Source of the DNA: Saprospiraceae bacterium
Lineage (GTDB): Bacteria > Bacteroidota > Bacteroidia > Chitinophagales > Saprospiraceae
NCBI GenBank assembly: GCA_019694255.1
Contig: JAIBCI010000010.1
Location: 1-53,052 of the forward strand
Reading direction: 5' to 3'
DNA length: 53,052 bases
Part shown: piece after piece, positions 16,348 to 26,110 of the stretch
Numbering within the stretch: position 1 is the first letter of the stretch
Layout: the number at the start of each line of letters is the position of its first letter
Translations under genes and position numbers: made by a program
The notes under the pieces: generated by a model
Databases searched by the model: none
What the model saw: only the letters and a program-made list of their open reading frames with translations
What the model was told of the DNA's origin: nothing

Positions 16348-18678
16348 ATGTTTCCCTTGAGATTCAGCACATTAATAAGGCGCTCTGTTCTGGGCCTGTT
16401 TATCCTTGTTGATCTTTTATCGTCGGCAGGTTATGAAGCGTTTGGACAATCCAATGAGGGCAAGGATTTTTGGTTCGTGTTTCTGGAGCATCACGACCGA
16501 ACCAATAACCGCAAGTGCATCATCACCTCCAAATACAATACCACCGGTTACATCGAACTTCCGCTGACGGGCTGGCGGCAGGACTTTGCGGTCAATGCCA
16601 ACTCCGTGTTTATTGTGGATGTGCCCGGACAGGCGGAAATGATCGGCTCGGGCGGGATCGTGGACCGGGGAGTGCACGTGGTGACCGCAGAGCCCAGCTC
16701 CGTGTACATTCATCATTATTTTGAGTTTCGCGCGGACGCCGCGCTGGTGTTGCCCGTCCCATCGCTGGGCAATAATTACTATGTGATGAACTACCAGGGT
16801 TACCAGACGAACGGGGTCTTTTATCCACCCGAATTTGCCTGTCTGGCCACGGAAGACAACACGACAGTGATCATCACGTATTCCGCGACGATCAGCGGCG
16901 GATTAAAAAAGAAAGGGGATAAGGATACTTTTCTCCTCAACAAGGGTCAGGCGATCCAGATACAGGCTAACTCCATTCTGGATGACCTTAGCGGCACCTA
17001 TATCCACAGCGATCATTTTGTTGCGGTATTCAGCGGCAACAAATGGACCCAGATCCCGAATGGATTCGGCAACCGCGACAATCTGCTCGAACAAATGTAT
17101 CCCGTCGAGGTTTGGGGTAAGCAGTTTATCGCCGTTCCCTCCAAGACTACTTCCGCCGACCGCTACCGAATCCTGGCCTCTGAAGACAATACGACGGTCA
17201 CCCTCTCGGGTCAGGGCAGCATGCCAGGCCCTTTTACGATCAACAAGGGAGAATGGAAAGAATTTGAACTAAGGGCCAAACCCGCTTATGTCCAGGCCAG
17301 CAAACCCATTATGGTTGCCATGTTTCTGGTTGGCGGGACGTATAACGGGCGCTCCGATAATCTCGGTGATCCCTCGATGGTGCTGCTCAACAGCATCGAG
17401 CAATACCGGGACACCGTAACCTTGTATAATTCGCCGTATGAGAATATTACCGAGAATTACATCAACGTGATCACCACGGTCAAAGACACCGCTAGTTTTC
17501 GTCTGGACGGCCGTTCCGCAGTCCAGCTTAATCAGACTTTTCAGACCATTGGCCCCAACAATGAATTTGCCTACCTGCAGCTGACCGTCAATGAAGGCGC
17601 GCACGTGCTATCTACGGGGGTGTGTGGCCTGATCGCCATCGCCTATGGCTACGGATTTGCAGAATCCTATGCCTACGGAGGGGGTGCGAATTTTACGAAG
17701 TTCAACAACCTCCCGATACCCGATGGCTCCTGTCTGCATGATACCATTGATTTCAAAACCGGCTTGCCGGAAAGTCGCTTCGAGGTATTCTGGGATGCAG
17801 GGGACGGATTCCGGACCAGCATGCACAAATTCAGGCACACGTATGCCGACATCGGTACCTACACGGTCAAATTAATCTACCGGGATCTTTGCCGCAATGT
17901 CACGGACTCACTGACCAAAGAGCTTCAAATCACCCTCAGACAGCCCTTGCAGGCGTACCCCGATACACTCCTGTGCGAAGGAGGGAGCGTCACCCTGCGG
18001 GCCATCGATCGTCCGCAATCCAAATACAAGTGGACCGGGCCTGACAATTTCAGTTCGGAAGAAGCGTCACCGGTGCTCACCAATGTGGCACCAAAACAGT
18101 CTGGTACCTACCAGGTGACCGGTTATTATTTTGGTTGCCCAACCTATCCGAAGGAAGTCAATGTTGACATCAAACCTAATCCTCATGTTGAGCTAGGCCA
18201 GGATACTTTCTTTTGTCCTGCGCGGACTACCTTAACGCTCAGCATACCCTCCTATTCAACCATTCGCTGGGAAGACCAGTCCAACACGGTCATCCGTACG
18301 ATTACCGCCGGCGGATTATACAGCGTACGGGTCATGGATCAATTCGGTTGTCCCGGAAGCGATTCCATCTTCATTGAAGAAAAGTGTCCGCTGATTATCC
18401 ATATTCCGAATGTATTCTCACCCAATGGGGATCAGGTCAACGATATTTTCAGGCCTTCCGTGGAATATGTGCGCGAGTTCAAACTGGAAATTTTCTCGCG
18501 ATGGGGCGAAAGACTGTTTGTGTCCAATGATGTGGCAACCGGATGGAATGGTCAGCTTGTGGATGGACAAAACGCTTTGCCAGGCGTTTATATTTATCAT
18601 ATTTTTGCGGAAGGTTATAACGAAAAAGGCGATCTGATCACTGAGGATTTTGCCGGTGACGTTACGCTCCTCCGATGA
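16348..18678 (+). CDS. secreted IgGFc-binding-domain, PKD-like protein with T9SS type B (CHU_C) sorting domain
   Basis: 776 residues. Signal peptide 1-34. Residues about 37-420 match the IgGFc-binding N-terminal domain (EGKDFWFVFLEHHDR, NYYVMNYQGYQ, TEDNTTVIITYS). Then comes a PKD-like module (FEVFWDAGDGFRTSMHKF, TYTVKLIYRDLC) and an Ig-like Cys-containing module. The CHU_C domain ends the protein: VFSPNGDQVNDIFRP, FSRWGERLFVSN, GWNGQ and GVYIYHIFAEG. Type B cargo is exported by the T9SS and often bound to partner outer-membrane proteins. Follows the OmpA gene by 35 bp; joint surface assembly is likely. Confidence 0.85.
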   Translation: MFPLRFSTLIRRSVLGLFILVDLLSSAGYEAFGQSNEGKDFWFVFLEHHDRTNNRKCIITSKYNTTGYIELPLTGWRQDFAVNANSVFIVDVPGQAEMIGSGGIVDRGVHVVTAEPSSVYIHHYFEFRADAALVLPVPSLGNNYYVMNYQGYQTNGVFYPPEFACLATEDNTTVIITYSATISGGLKKKGDKDTFLLNKGQAIQIQANSILDDLSGTYIHSDHFVAVFSGNKWTQIPNGFGNRDNLLEQMYPVEVWGKQFIAVPSKTTSADRYRILASEDNTTVTLSGQGSMPGPFTINKGEWKEFELRAKPAYVQASKPIMVAMFLVGGTYNGRSDNLGDPSMVLLNSIEQYRDTVTLYNSPYENITENYINVITTVKDTASFRLDGRSAVQLNQTFQTIGPNNEFAYLQLTVNEGAHVLSTGVCGLIAIAYGYGFAESYAYGGGANFTKFNNLPIPDGSCLHDTIDFKTGLPESRFEVFWDAGDGFRTSMHKFRHTYADIGTYTVKLIYRDLCRNVTDSLTKELQITLRQPLQAYPDTLLCEGGSVTLRAIDRPQSKYKWTGPDNFSSEEASPVLTNVAPKQSGTYQVTGYYFGCPTYPKEVNVDIKPNPHVELGQDTFFCPARTTLTLSIPSYSTIRWEDQSNTVIRTITAGGLYSVRVMDQFGCPGSDSIFIEEKCPLIIHIPNVFSPNGDQVNDIFRPSVEYVREFKLEIFSRWGERLFVSNDVATGWNGQLVDGQNALPGVYIYHIFAEGYNEKGDLITEDFAGDVTLLR

Positions 18679-18715
18679 TTAAATTGAATTAAAGTTTTTT
18701 AATAATTTTTTTCAA

Positions 18716-20422
18716 ATGATGCGATACGGTATCCTGTTGGTTTTTGTTTTTTATTGCTTGCATAGTGATGCACAGAATGTGTCTCCGCGCGTACGACGTG
18801 AATTGGAAACGAAGCAGGAAGTGCCTGTTCTGATCGTCATGAAGCGCAAGGCGGACCTCTCTTCTGTAAATCCTGCTATGACTAAAAAAGAAAAAGCCCA
18901 GCTGGTGTTTCATTTGCTGCGCCAGGAAGCTTCACAGTCACAGCAAAACATCAGCCAACTGCTGCATTCGCTTCAGGTTCCCTTTCATAATTTCTACATC
19001 ATCAATGCGATTGCCGCAAGGATCAATCAACCACAATTGACCTCGATCCTTCAGCATCCTGAAGTAGGTGAAATTCTCCTGGATGAAACCATCTCCCTCG
19101 AGCCGACGCAGGACCGCAGCGTCGTCAATCTACAGGCCAGAGGGCCCGTACTGACCTGGGGTCTGCAGCGAATCGAAGCGGACCAGGTCTGGCAAATGGG
19201 ATTTGAAGGCCAGGGTGTGACGGTAGCCGGAGAGGACACCGGATACAAATGGGATCTCGATGGCATTAAAGAAAAATACCGCGGTTATCAGGGCGGCAAC
19301 ATCGATCATAACTACAACTGGCATGACGCCATCCACACCTGGAGCCATCTGAGCCCGGATTCCACGGGCAACCGCTGCGGCTATAATCTTCGCCAGCCCT
19401 GTGACGACAACGATCACGGGACGCACACCATGGGTACCATGGTCGGCAGCTCGGCAACGGATGCCTACGGCGTGGCGCCTAAGGCCAACTGGATCGGATG
19501 TCGCAACATGGAGCGCGGCAACGGCGCCCTGTCAACGTATGTTGAGTGCTTCGAATTCTTTCTGGCACCAACAGACCTGGACAACAAAAATCCTAAACCC
19601 GAGCTGGCGCCTTCGGTGATCAACAATAGCTGGTATTGCGCACTGGAAGAAGGATGTGACGCTTCCAATTTTGCGATCATGGAGGAGGTGGTAGATCATC
19701 TGACGATGTCCGGTGTTGTGGTGGTCGTATCCGCCGGTAATTCGGGCCAAAGCTGTGGAAACATCAATGCACCCGCCGCAATTTATGAATCCAGTTTTGT
19801 CGTCGGCGCTTTTGCACCGGACGATCAGATCAGCGGATTCAGCAGCAGCGGACCCGTGCTCAACTATAAGACGCATCGCATCAAACCGGATGTAGCAGCC
19901 CCGGGTTCGCAGGTCATCTCACGGATTCCTTCAGGAGATCTGGTCGCGTGGAACGGAACCAGTATGGCCGGTCCTCATGTGGCAGGACTCGTAGCCCTTG
20001 TCATCAATGCCAATCCTTCGCTGGACGGACAGGTGGATAAAATCAAGGATATCATCGAACGCGCCGCCAGACCCGCCGATGCCAATATTGACTGCCCTCC
20101 ATTTGTCATGAATACGGTGCCTAATCATGTCTATGGTTATGGGAAGATCATGGCCAGCCGTGCGGTACAAATGGCCATATTGTTGGGCAATCAGGATCAA
20201 TCAACCTCTTCTCTGGAGATCTATCCCAATCCAGCGACATCAGAACTGCTCATTCTGAATGCAGATAAAAATGATGCATTCGTTGTGACGGATCTTTATG
20301 GAAAAAATCAAGCGTGTCCAAGAAAAAATGACAACACCATAGATATCAGCAGGCTTACACAAGGTGTTTATATTATTTCTAATCCTGTCAGGCATTTGGA
20401 AAAAAGATTTATCAAGCTTTGA
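18716..20422 (+). CDS. secreted S8 (subtilisin-like) serine protease with T9SS type A sorting domain
   Basis: 568 residues. Signal peptide 1-19, an I9-type prodomain (about 25-125) and a subtilase domain (about 145-490). The triad is D174 (GEDTGYKWD), H234 (DNDHGTHTMG) and S416 (NGTSMAGPHVAG), with oxyanion Asn in NNSW or SAGNSG context. The final 80 residues form a sorting domain starting LEIYPNPATSELLI. Expected to be exported through the periplasm, matured by prodomain loss and fixed at the surface or released. Separated by 1 bp from trhO, which may be co-transcribed. Confidence 0.9.
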   Translation: MMRYGILLVFVFYCLHSDAQNVSPRVRRELETKQEVPVLIVMKRKADLSSVNPAMTKKEKAQLVFHLLRQEASQSQQNISQLLHSLQVPFHNFYIINAIAARINQPQLTSILQHPEVGEILLDETISLEPTQDRSVVNLQARGPVLTWGLQRIEADQVWQMGFEGQGVTVAGEDTGYKWDLDGIKEKYRGYQGGNIDHNYNWHDAIHTWSHLSPDSTGNRCGYNLRQPCDDNDHGTHTMGTMVGSSATDAYGVAPKANWIGCRNMERGNGALSTYVECFEFFLAPTDLDNKNPKPELAPSVINNSWYCALEEGCDASNFAIMEEVVDHLTMSGVVVVVSAGNSGQSCGNINAPAAIYESSFVVGAFAPDDQISGFSSSGPVLNYKTHRIKPDVAAPGSQVISRIPSGDLVAWNGTSMAGPHVAGLVALVINANPSLDGQVDKIKDIIERAARPADANIDCPPFVMNTVPNHVYGYGKIMASRAVQMAILLGNQDQSTSSLEIYPNPATSELLILNADKNDAFVVTDLYGKNQACPRKNDNTIDISRLTQGVYIISNPVRHLEKRFIKL

Positions 20423-20423
20423 A

Positions 20424-21473
20424 ATGAATAAGAAGTTATTCAATACCTTAAGCAAAGAAGAACTGGTCGCCAGACTCAACGAACATCCGCAAGACTACGT
20501 CACCATTTCTTTCTACAAATATCATCGCATCGATAACCCTGAGTGGTTTCGCGATTATTTGTTTTTGCACCTGAATGAAATGGGCGTACTTGGCCGTATC
20601 TACATCGCGCAGGAAGGAATCAATGCACAGATCACAGTGCCTTCCGCAGCGATCGAACAATTCAGAACATTCCTGTATTCGATCAGTTTTCTTGACCAGC
20701 TGCGATTAAATTACGCGATTGAAGAACACGGCAACAGTTTTCTCAAATTAAAAATAAAAATCAGAAATAAAATCGTCGCAGACGGTATTGATGATCCGAC
20801 CTTCGATCCTTCCGATTGTGGCGTGCATCTGGACGCCAACGCGTTTAACAAAATCATTGAAGATCCGAATACCATTCTGATCGATATGCGCAATCATTAC
20901 GAGAGCGAAGTAGGTCATTTCAAAGGCGCCATTACACCGGATGTGGTAACTTTTCGTGAGAGCCTGCCCATTATTGCAGAACAATTTAAGGATAAGACAG
21001 AGCGTCCCATGGTGATGTATTGTACCGGAGGCATCCGCTGCGAAAAAGCTTCCGCCTACATGAAACACTATGGCTATAAGAACGTGTATCAGCTGAATGG
21101 CGGCATCATCCATTATGCCAGACAGATCAGGGAACAGGATCTAGAAAATAAATTCATCGGAAAGAATTTTGTCTTTGATGAAAGAATGGGAGAGCGTATC
21201 TCCGACGAGATCATCAGCCAATGTCATCAATGCGGCCAACCTTGTGACACACATGTCAACTGCGCTAATGACCACTGTCATATTTTATTTATCCAGTGCC
21301 CGGCATGCGCGGCCAAATACCATCAGTGCTGTTCCAGAAAATGTGCGGAGTATATTTCACTGACCGAAGAAGAGCGCAAGGCCATTCAGGTGCCTCTCAC
21401 ATTCAACGGCAGCAAATTTTCCAAAGGACGCTACAAGGCGATGTCCAGAGATGAAGCCCTGGATACGCATTAA
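20424..21473 (+). CDS. trhO: tRNA uridine(34) hydroxylase, rhodanese family (TrhO/YceA)
   Basis: 349 residues from the ATG at 20424, which follows the protease stop by one base; a longer frame starting at 20364 lies within the protease gene and is rejected. N-terminal acylphosphatase-like domain (YVTISFYKYHRIDNPEWFRD, IYIAQEGINAQITVP), then the rhodanese domain with catalytic Cys in YCTGGIRCEKA, then a Cys-rich C-terminal module (CHQCGQPCDTH, CPACAAKYHQCC) likely binding zinc. TrhO uses oxygen to make 5-hydroxyuridine at the wobble base of several tRNAs. Length agrees with the E. coli protein. Ends 2 bp from the convergent htpG. Confidence 0.92.
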   Translation: MNKKLFNTLSKEELVARLNEHPQDYVTISFYKYHRIDNPEWFRDYLFLHLNEMGVLGRIYIAQEGINAQITVPSAAIEQFRTFLYSISFLDQLRLNYAIEEHGNSFLKLKIKIRNKIVADGIDDPTFDPSDCGVHLDANAFNKIIEDPNTILIDMRNHYESEVGHFKGAITPDVVTFRESLPIIAEQFKDKTERPMVMYCTGGIRCEKASAYMKHYGYKNVYQLNGGIIHYARQIREQDLENKFIGKNFVFDERMGERISDEIISQCHQCGQPCDTHVNCANDHCHILFIQCPACAAKYHQCCSRKCAEYISLTEEERKAIQVPLTFNGSKFSKGRYKAMSRDEALDTH

Positions 21474-21475
21474 GC

Positions 21476-23359
21476 TCAGGAAACTTTCTCTATCGAATTA
21501 CGGATAAACATACTCAGGTCCTCCCCTTTGAGCATGTTTTGTGCAAGCAATGCCAGTTTGGTCAGGTAAGAAGCCAATTCTTTTTGAGCGGACTCATCGG
21601 TGAGTTCCGTCATTTTTTTTGCAATGACCGGGTGATTGCTGTTGATGATGAGCGTGTAGGAATCTTTGAACAGATCTTCACCTTCTCCCTTCATCATCGT
21701 CATCATCCGCTGCATTTCGCTCATCCTGCGCATGAATTCAGGCCGCACGATCTGTACCGGATCATCCTGCGGTGACATCGCCTTGATTTGTGTATCACTG
21801 GCCTTGTTGACTTCAAGTCCTTTGAATAGCGCGCTGATTTTATTCTGATCGGATTCACTCAGCACCGATTCAGCACTGGAACTCTCGTCAATTAACTGAC
21901 TTATGGTCTCCGAGTCAATTCGTTTGAAGCGCACATCCGCCTTGTATTCCAGGTGCTGTATAAAATGATTGTCAATGATCTGATCCATCACCAATACTTC
22001 ATAACCCCTGTCCTTGCACTGACGAATCAGTCCATGATGCTGTACAGGGTCTTGTGTATAGAGCGCAATCAATTTGCCGTTCTTGTCCTTTTGAACTTCA
22101 CCAACAGCTTCCTTGTATTCATCAATGGTGCGGTAGGCCTGATCCGTATTCTTGAGTAATGCAAATGAAATTGCTTTCTCCTCAAATTTTTCATCAGAAA
22201 TAATTCCGTAACGGATAAATGTTCCGATATCATCCCATTTACTTTCGTAATCGCTACGGTTCTTTTTGAAAAGGTCGCCAAGTTTTTCGGCCACCTTGCG
22301 CGTGATATACGTGGTGATCTTCCGGACATTGGAATCAGCCTGAAGATATGAACGGCTCACATTGAGCGGAATGTCCGGTGAATCAATGACGCCGTGCAGC
22401 ATCATCAGAAATTCCGGAACAATCTCCTTTACATCATCCGTTACAAAAACCTGGTTGCTGTAAAGGTGTATTTTATTTTTCTGGATTTCAAACTGGTTCT
22501 TGATTTTTGGAAAATAAAGTATGCCTGTCAGGTTGAATGGATAATCGATGTTGAGGTGAATCCAGAAGATGGGCTCGGGACTATAAGGATACAGTTCCTG
22601 GTAAAAGGCCTTGTATTGTTCATCCGTGAGATCAGCCGGTGATTTTTTCCAAAGCGGATCCGTGTTATTAATAATGTTGGGAACCTCAATCTCTTCCGCT
22701 TTCGCATTATCGTCTTCGCCAGCTTCCGGATCTGCAACTTTTTCCTTGCGCGTACCAAGCTGAATGGGAACCGGTAGAAATTTGCAGAATTTACGAAGAA
22801 GCTCTTCAAGTTTATATTGATCGAGAAACTCTTTGGATTCTTCATTCAGATACAAAATGACATCCGTTCCGCGCATCGCTTTTTCACAGGACTCAATAGT
22901 ATAGTCAGTATCTCCCGTACAACTCCATTGTGCTGGTGCTGCGCCATCCTTCCAGGAAAGACTTCTCACCACGACTTTTTCGGAGACCATAAAAGCAGAA
23001 TAGAATCCCAGTCCAAAATGACCAATGATGTTGAGGTCGTCTTTGAATTTATCCAGAAATTCCTGTGCAGAAGAGAAGGCCACCTGGTTGAGATAACGGT
23101 CCATCTCCTGTTCGTCCATTCCGATGCCGTGGTCGCGTATGGTCAGCGTACCAGCTTCCTTGTCTGCAATGACTTCAATGTTGAGATCGCCCGTCTCACC
23201 TTTGAATTCACCCTTGTTGGCCAAAGCCTTGAGTTTGCTTGTCGCATCGACGGCATTGGCTACCAGTTCACGAAGAAAAATTTCGTGTTCTGAATAGAGG
23301 AATTTTTTAATGATGGGAAAAATATTCTCGGACTGTACTGAAATTTTGCCAGTTTTCAT
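21476..23359 (-). CDS. htpG: molecular chaperone HtpG (Hsp90)
   Basis: 627 residues. The N-terminal GHKL ATPase is plain: FLYSEHEIFLRELVANAVDA with the Mg-binding Glu/Asn, DHGIGMDEQEM, and GHFGLGFYSAFMV forming the ATP lid. The middle domain has the conserved YYPYSPEPIFW-like region and NVSRSYLQ with the catalytic Arg. The C-terminal dimerisation domain ends SMFIRNSIEKVS. Typical length for the Bacteroidota form. Cytoplasmic ATP-dependent folding chaperone. The intergenic region upstream shows no heat-shock element I can defend. Confidence 0.97.
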   Translation of the reverse strand: MKTGKISVQSENIFPIIKKFLYSEHEIFLRELVANAVDATSKLKALANKGEFKGETGDLNIEVIADKEAGTLTIRDHGIGMDEQEMDRYLNQVAFSSAQEFLDKFKDDLNIIGHFGLGFYSAFMVSEKVVVRSLSWKDGAAPAQWSCTGDTDYTIESCEKAMRGTDVILYLNEESKEFLDQYKLEELLRKFCKFLPVPIQLGTRKEKVADPEAGEDDNAKAEEIEVPNIINNTDPLWKKSPADLTDEQYKAFYQELYPYSPEPIFWIHLNIDYPFNLTGILYFPKIKNQFEIQKNKIHLYSNQVFVTDDVKEIVPEFLMMLHGVIDSPDIPLNVSRSYLQADSNVRKITTYITRKVAEKLGDLFKKNRSDYESKWDDIGTFIRYGIISDEKFEEKAISFALLKNTDQAYRTIDEYKEAVGEVQKDKNGKLIALYTQDPVQHHGLIRQCKDRGYEVLVMDQIIDNHFIQHLEYKADVRFKRIDSETISQLIDESSSAESVLSESDQNKISALFKGLEVNKASDTQIKAMSPQDDPVQIVRPEFMRRMSEMQRMMTMMKGEGEDLFKDSYTLIINSNHPVIAKKMTELTDESAQKELASYLTKLALLAQNMLKGEDLSMFIRNSIEKVS

Positions 23360-23437
23360 GCTTTAAATGGTTATAAAAGCCCTTTGTCAAAGTGCATGCC
23401 AACAGACGCAGGACTGACATTTTGTCCTTCTGATCAA

Positions 23438-25255
23438 TCAGTATTCGATGCTGAAGTTTTTCAGTTCGGTTGAAGACTTTTCATTATTCCACAGGTATAG
23501 TTTGAATTTTGATCCGCGGAATTTCTCTTTATGAAACGGAACATTGGCTACGAATTCGTTCCATTGGCCTGGCAACGTACCTGATTCAGCGATCGGTATG
23601 CTGGTCCACTCGAGGACCCTTCCTCTTGGCTCTTCATACGACCAAACCAGCTTGGGGCATGCCTGCGGTGGTCCGGACAATCGGTACTGAAGCCGTACCC
23701 TGAACATGTTGGTCTCGGGCAAGGAGGCTGACATTTCTTCAATGACCCCAAAGAATTCCTGCTGTGACCCCAGATTAAAAGATTCCGGAATTGAATCCGC
23801 GCTGCCGGTATCTACCGGTGGCAGTATTGTCTTAAAACGCCTGTACGGACTTGCAAACGTATCTGTACTGAATAAATAGAGTGCCGGCTTTCCACTACTA
23901 TAGAAGATATCTACGAGATGAAAGCGCTTGTCGTTTCGGACCTTATCCAGTTCAATATGCGCTTCCACCACTGAAAACCGGTGATCCCAGATCACAGATG
24001 AATGGGTCGGCACACTATCGCCATTGTAAAGCGCAGGCGTTCGTTTGGTCTGAAGTGGATTAAAATAATCTTTATCCAGTTCGAGTAGCGGGTAGACCGC
24101 ATCGGTATAGACGCAATGTGAGCTGAGCCTTGCGCCATAACGCACCGCCAGATCGTGGTATGCCTGTTGCTCTTCAGTGAGGCGAAGCCTGTAATTCCAA
24201 TCCTGATGGTAATAAAGCCCGCCAAGAAGTCCGATGCTGATCGGTATCCAGACCAGCCATCCGGCGCTCAATAATTCAGCCTGACGGTACCAATCGGCCA
24301 GCGGGCGCGCGGCAATGAGCACCATCAAAGGCAATACGGCCATGAATACCCGTATGAGGCCAAAAGAATTGAATAGCCCGTATCGCCAAAAAATAATGTG
24401 TGCCAGAAAAAAGGACGCAAACATCCCGCCTACAGCCCATAGTTCGACCGGGTGCATCATTTGCTTTTTTGTCCAATGCGCGAGAAGCCTGTAGAAACCA
24501 TAAAATATGCCGGTCAGCAGACAGCCATAGGCAAAGAAGCCCATGGCTGGTATGAGTTCATTGAAATAATAGTCCCAGTCGCCATGTCCGTAGCTTTCGT
24601 TGCGTGCTCCGGCATAGGGTATCCTGGTAAAAACCCAAAAGACAGATCCATAGACCAAAGATCCTGCCAGTCCCATGACCACATGTCCCGTCAGCAACAG
24701 GTAAATACGTTTCCACTGACCGATGCTCAGCAGACAGACGGCCAGCGCCGGAAGCAGGATGAGGCCCTCTGATCGGACAAAGGGAAGAAAGGACGCAAGA
24801 ATGACCGCACTGATTGGCATTTGCTTCAAAAGCATATAGATCACCAGACTCAGGATCAGCGCAAAAAGAGGCTCTGTCAATCCTGAAAGACAAACCGAGT
24901 AGACCATTGGAATACCTGCCCACAGCATACCGGGCAGTAGCGGAGGATTGACTCCCAGCATTCGCGCTGACCGCATCGTAAAGTACAAGGCTGCCCCGCC
25001 CATCAGGGCGTTCATTAATTTGACCGCAGTGAAACCGAATATCGCTACCGGCGCCATCAGGATCACATAGACCGGTTTGGCCCAGTGGTTAAAGAAGTTT
25101 TCCGGATGCAGGAAGGCATAGCGTGCATACAGATAATGCAGGATACTGTCCCCGTCATCTCCGGTGCCCGCTCTGAAGAAGACGAGGAATACGCAAAGGA
25201 GGGTAAATAAAAAACTGAATAACAATTCAGCACTGATCTTCTGGTCTTTCAACAT
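23438..25255 (-). CDS. multi-pass membrane protein, GT-C glycosyltransferase-like
   Basis: 605 residues. About ten hydrophobic helices fill residues 10-350. An acidic loop after the first helix (RAGTGDDGDSILHYLYARYA) resembles the DD/DE loop of GT-C enzymes that use polyprenyl-phosphate sugars. The C-terminal 230 residues form a soluble periplasmic beta-rich domain (LYLFSTDTF, NMFRVRLQYRLSG, KFKLYLWNNE). A mannosyl- or other sugar transferase to envelope polymers is plausible, but the acceptor cannot be read. It stands alone upstream of htpG on the same strand, 78 bp away. Confidence 0.65.
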   Translation of the reverse strand: MLKDQKISAELLFSFLFTLLCVFLVFFRAGTGDDGDSILHYLYARYAFLHPENFFNHWAKPVYVILMAPVAIFGFTAVKLMNALMGGAALYFTMRSARMLGVNPPLLPGMLWAGIPMVYSVCLSGLTEPLFALILSLVIYMLLKQMPISAVILASFLPFVRSEGLILLPALAVCLLSIGQWKRIYLLLTGHVVMGLAGSLVYGSVFWVFTRIPYAGARNESYGHGDWDYYFNELIPAMGFFAYGCLLTGIFYGFYRLLAHWTKKQMMHPVELWAVGGMFASFFLAHIIFWRYGLFNSFGLIRVFMAVLPLMVLIAARPLADWYRQAELLSAGWLVWIPISIGLLGGLYYHQDWNYRLRLTEEQQAYHDLAVRYGARLSSHCVYTDAVYPLLELDKDYFNPLQTKRTPALYNGDSVPTHSSVIWDHRFSVVEAHIELDKVRNDKRFHLVDIFYSSGKPALYLFSTDTFASPYRRFKTILPPVDTGSADSIPESFNLGSQQEFFGVIEEMSASLPETNMFRVRLQYRLSGPPQACPKLVWSYEEPRGRVLEWTSIPIAESGTLPGQWNEFVANVPFHKEKFRGSKFKLYLWNNEKSSTELKNFSIEY

Positions 25256-25484
25256 TCGGCAAAATTAAATATGTCAGCCGCTTTCTGATAAGCACATTTG
25301 CGATCGTGCAATTTCTTTGGCGGGTGATATGTGCATTGAAGTGTGGATTTCGTACCGGCGTATTAAGATACTTAGTGCGGGCAAATGAATGTGTAGATGC
25401 TCATATTAAATTTTGCGCCGAGGCGTGGCGCAATTCGTACAATTCACCGATATGAAATATCTTTATACAATAATCAAATAAATT

Positions 25485-25685
25485 ATGACTGTCGTAAAAG
25501 TGATTGAAGTGATGTCCAGTTCACCTAAAAGCTGGGAAGATGCTACCGCAAAAGCCATTGCCAAAGCACACGCATCGTTAAAAAATATTCGCTCTGCGTG
25601 GGTGCAGGATCAGAGCGTGTCCATTGAAAAAGGAAAAATCAAGGAATACCGGGTGACGTTGAAGCTGAGCTTCGAGCTGCAGTAA
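25485..25685 (+). CDS. dodecin family flavin-binding protein
   Basis: 66 residues. KVIEVMSSSPKSWEDATAKA, then NIRSAWVQDQSVSIEKGKI and YRVTLKLSFEL, fit dodecin well: a short beta strand, one amphipathic helix and two beta strands. Dodecins form hollow dodecamers that store or buffer flavins (or CoA in some). The Trp in SAWVQDQ is the residue that stacks on the flavin. Single gene, complete at normal length. Confidence 0.9.
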   Translation: MTVVKVIEVMSSSPKSWEDATAKAIAKAHASLKNIRSAWVQDQSVSIEKGKIKEYRVTLKLSFELQ

Positions 25686-26110
25686 GCAGCGGATGAAAAT
25701 CATCTCATTTTTCTATCACACCGGAATAATGCAACGCGTATTGATATATAAGAGGTTGCAGTGGTGAATAGGTGATGATTGAATTGTCATACGATTAAGA
25801 AATTGCTTTGACAATTTTAACTGAGACAATGCCTGAATCCGGGTTACAGTATTTTCTGCGTTGTTTCAACGCTCAAAAACAGTCCTGACCAAGTACTTTA
25901 GTATGCATATTGAAGTTTGTTATGATTGACAAGATATATGATCCGGAGGTTTGAATTTTATACAATTAAATTTTAAATAAAAAAATGGTTCGCCGGCATT
26001 TGCTGACGAACCATTAGATACATTATTCTTACTAGAAATCAACGACAGTTTTGACTATCGTCATTCATTCTCACAGGTCGTGTTAAGAAAATAACACGCC
26101 GCTGCAATGA
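25686..26110. other. intergenic stretch; only a terminator seen
   Basis: AT-rich, no coding frame on either strand that I can support. Its only clear element is the terminator of the glutamine synthetase gene near 25984-26015. Confidence 0.5.
25978..26015 (-). terminator. intrinsic terminator of the glutamine synthetase gene
   Basis: Read on the minus strand: AATGGTTCGTCAGC, a short loop, GCCGGCGAACCATT, then a run of T. The stem has 14 positions with one or two weak pairs. About 96 bp after the stop codon. Confidence 0.8.

Noticed and set aside
20364-20423. Upstream start for the TrhO gene
   Set aside because: The extra 20 residues lie inside the protease coding sequence; the ATG at 20424 gives the normal family N-terminus and length.
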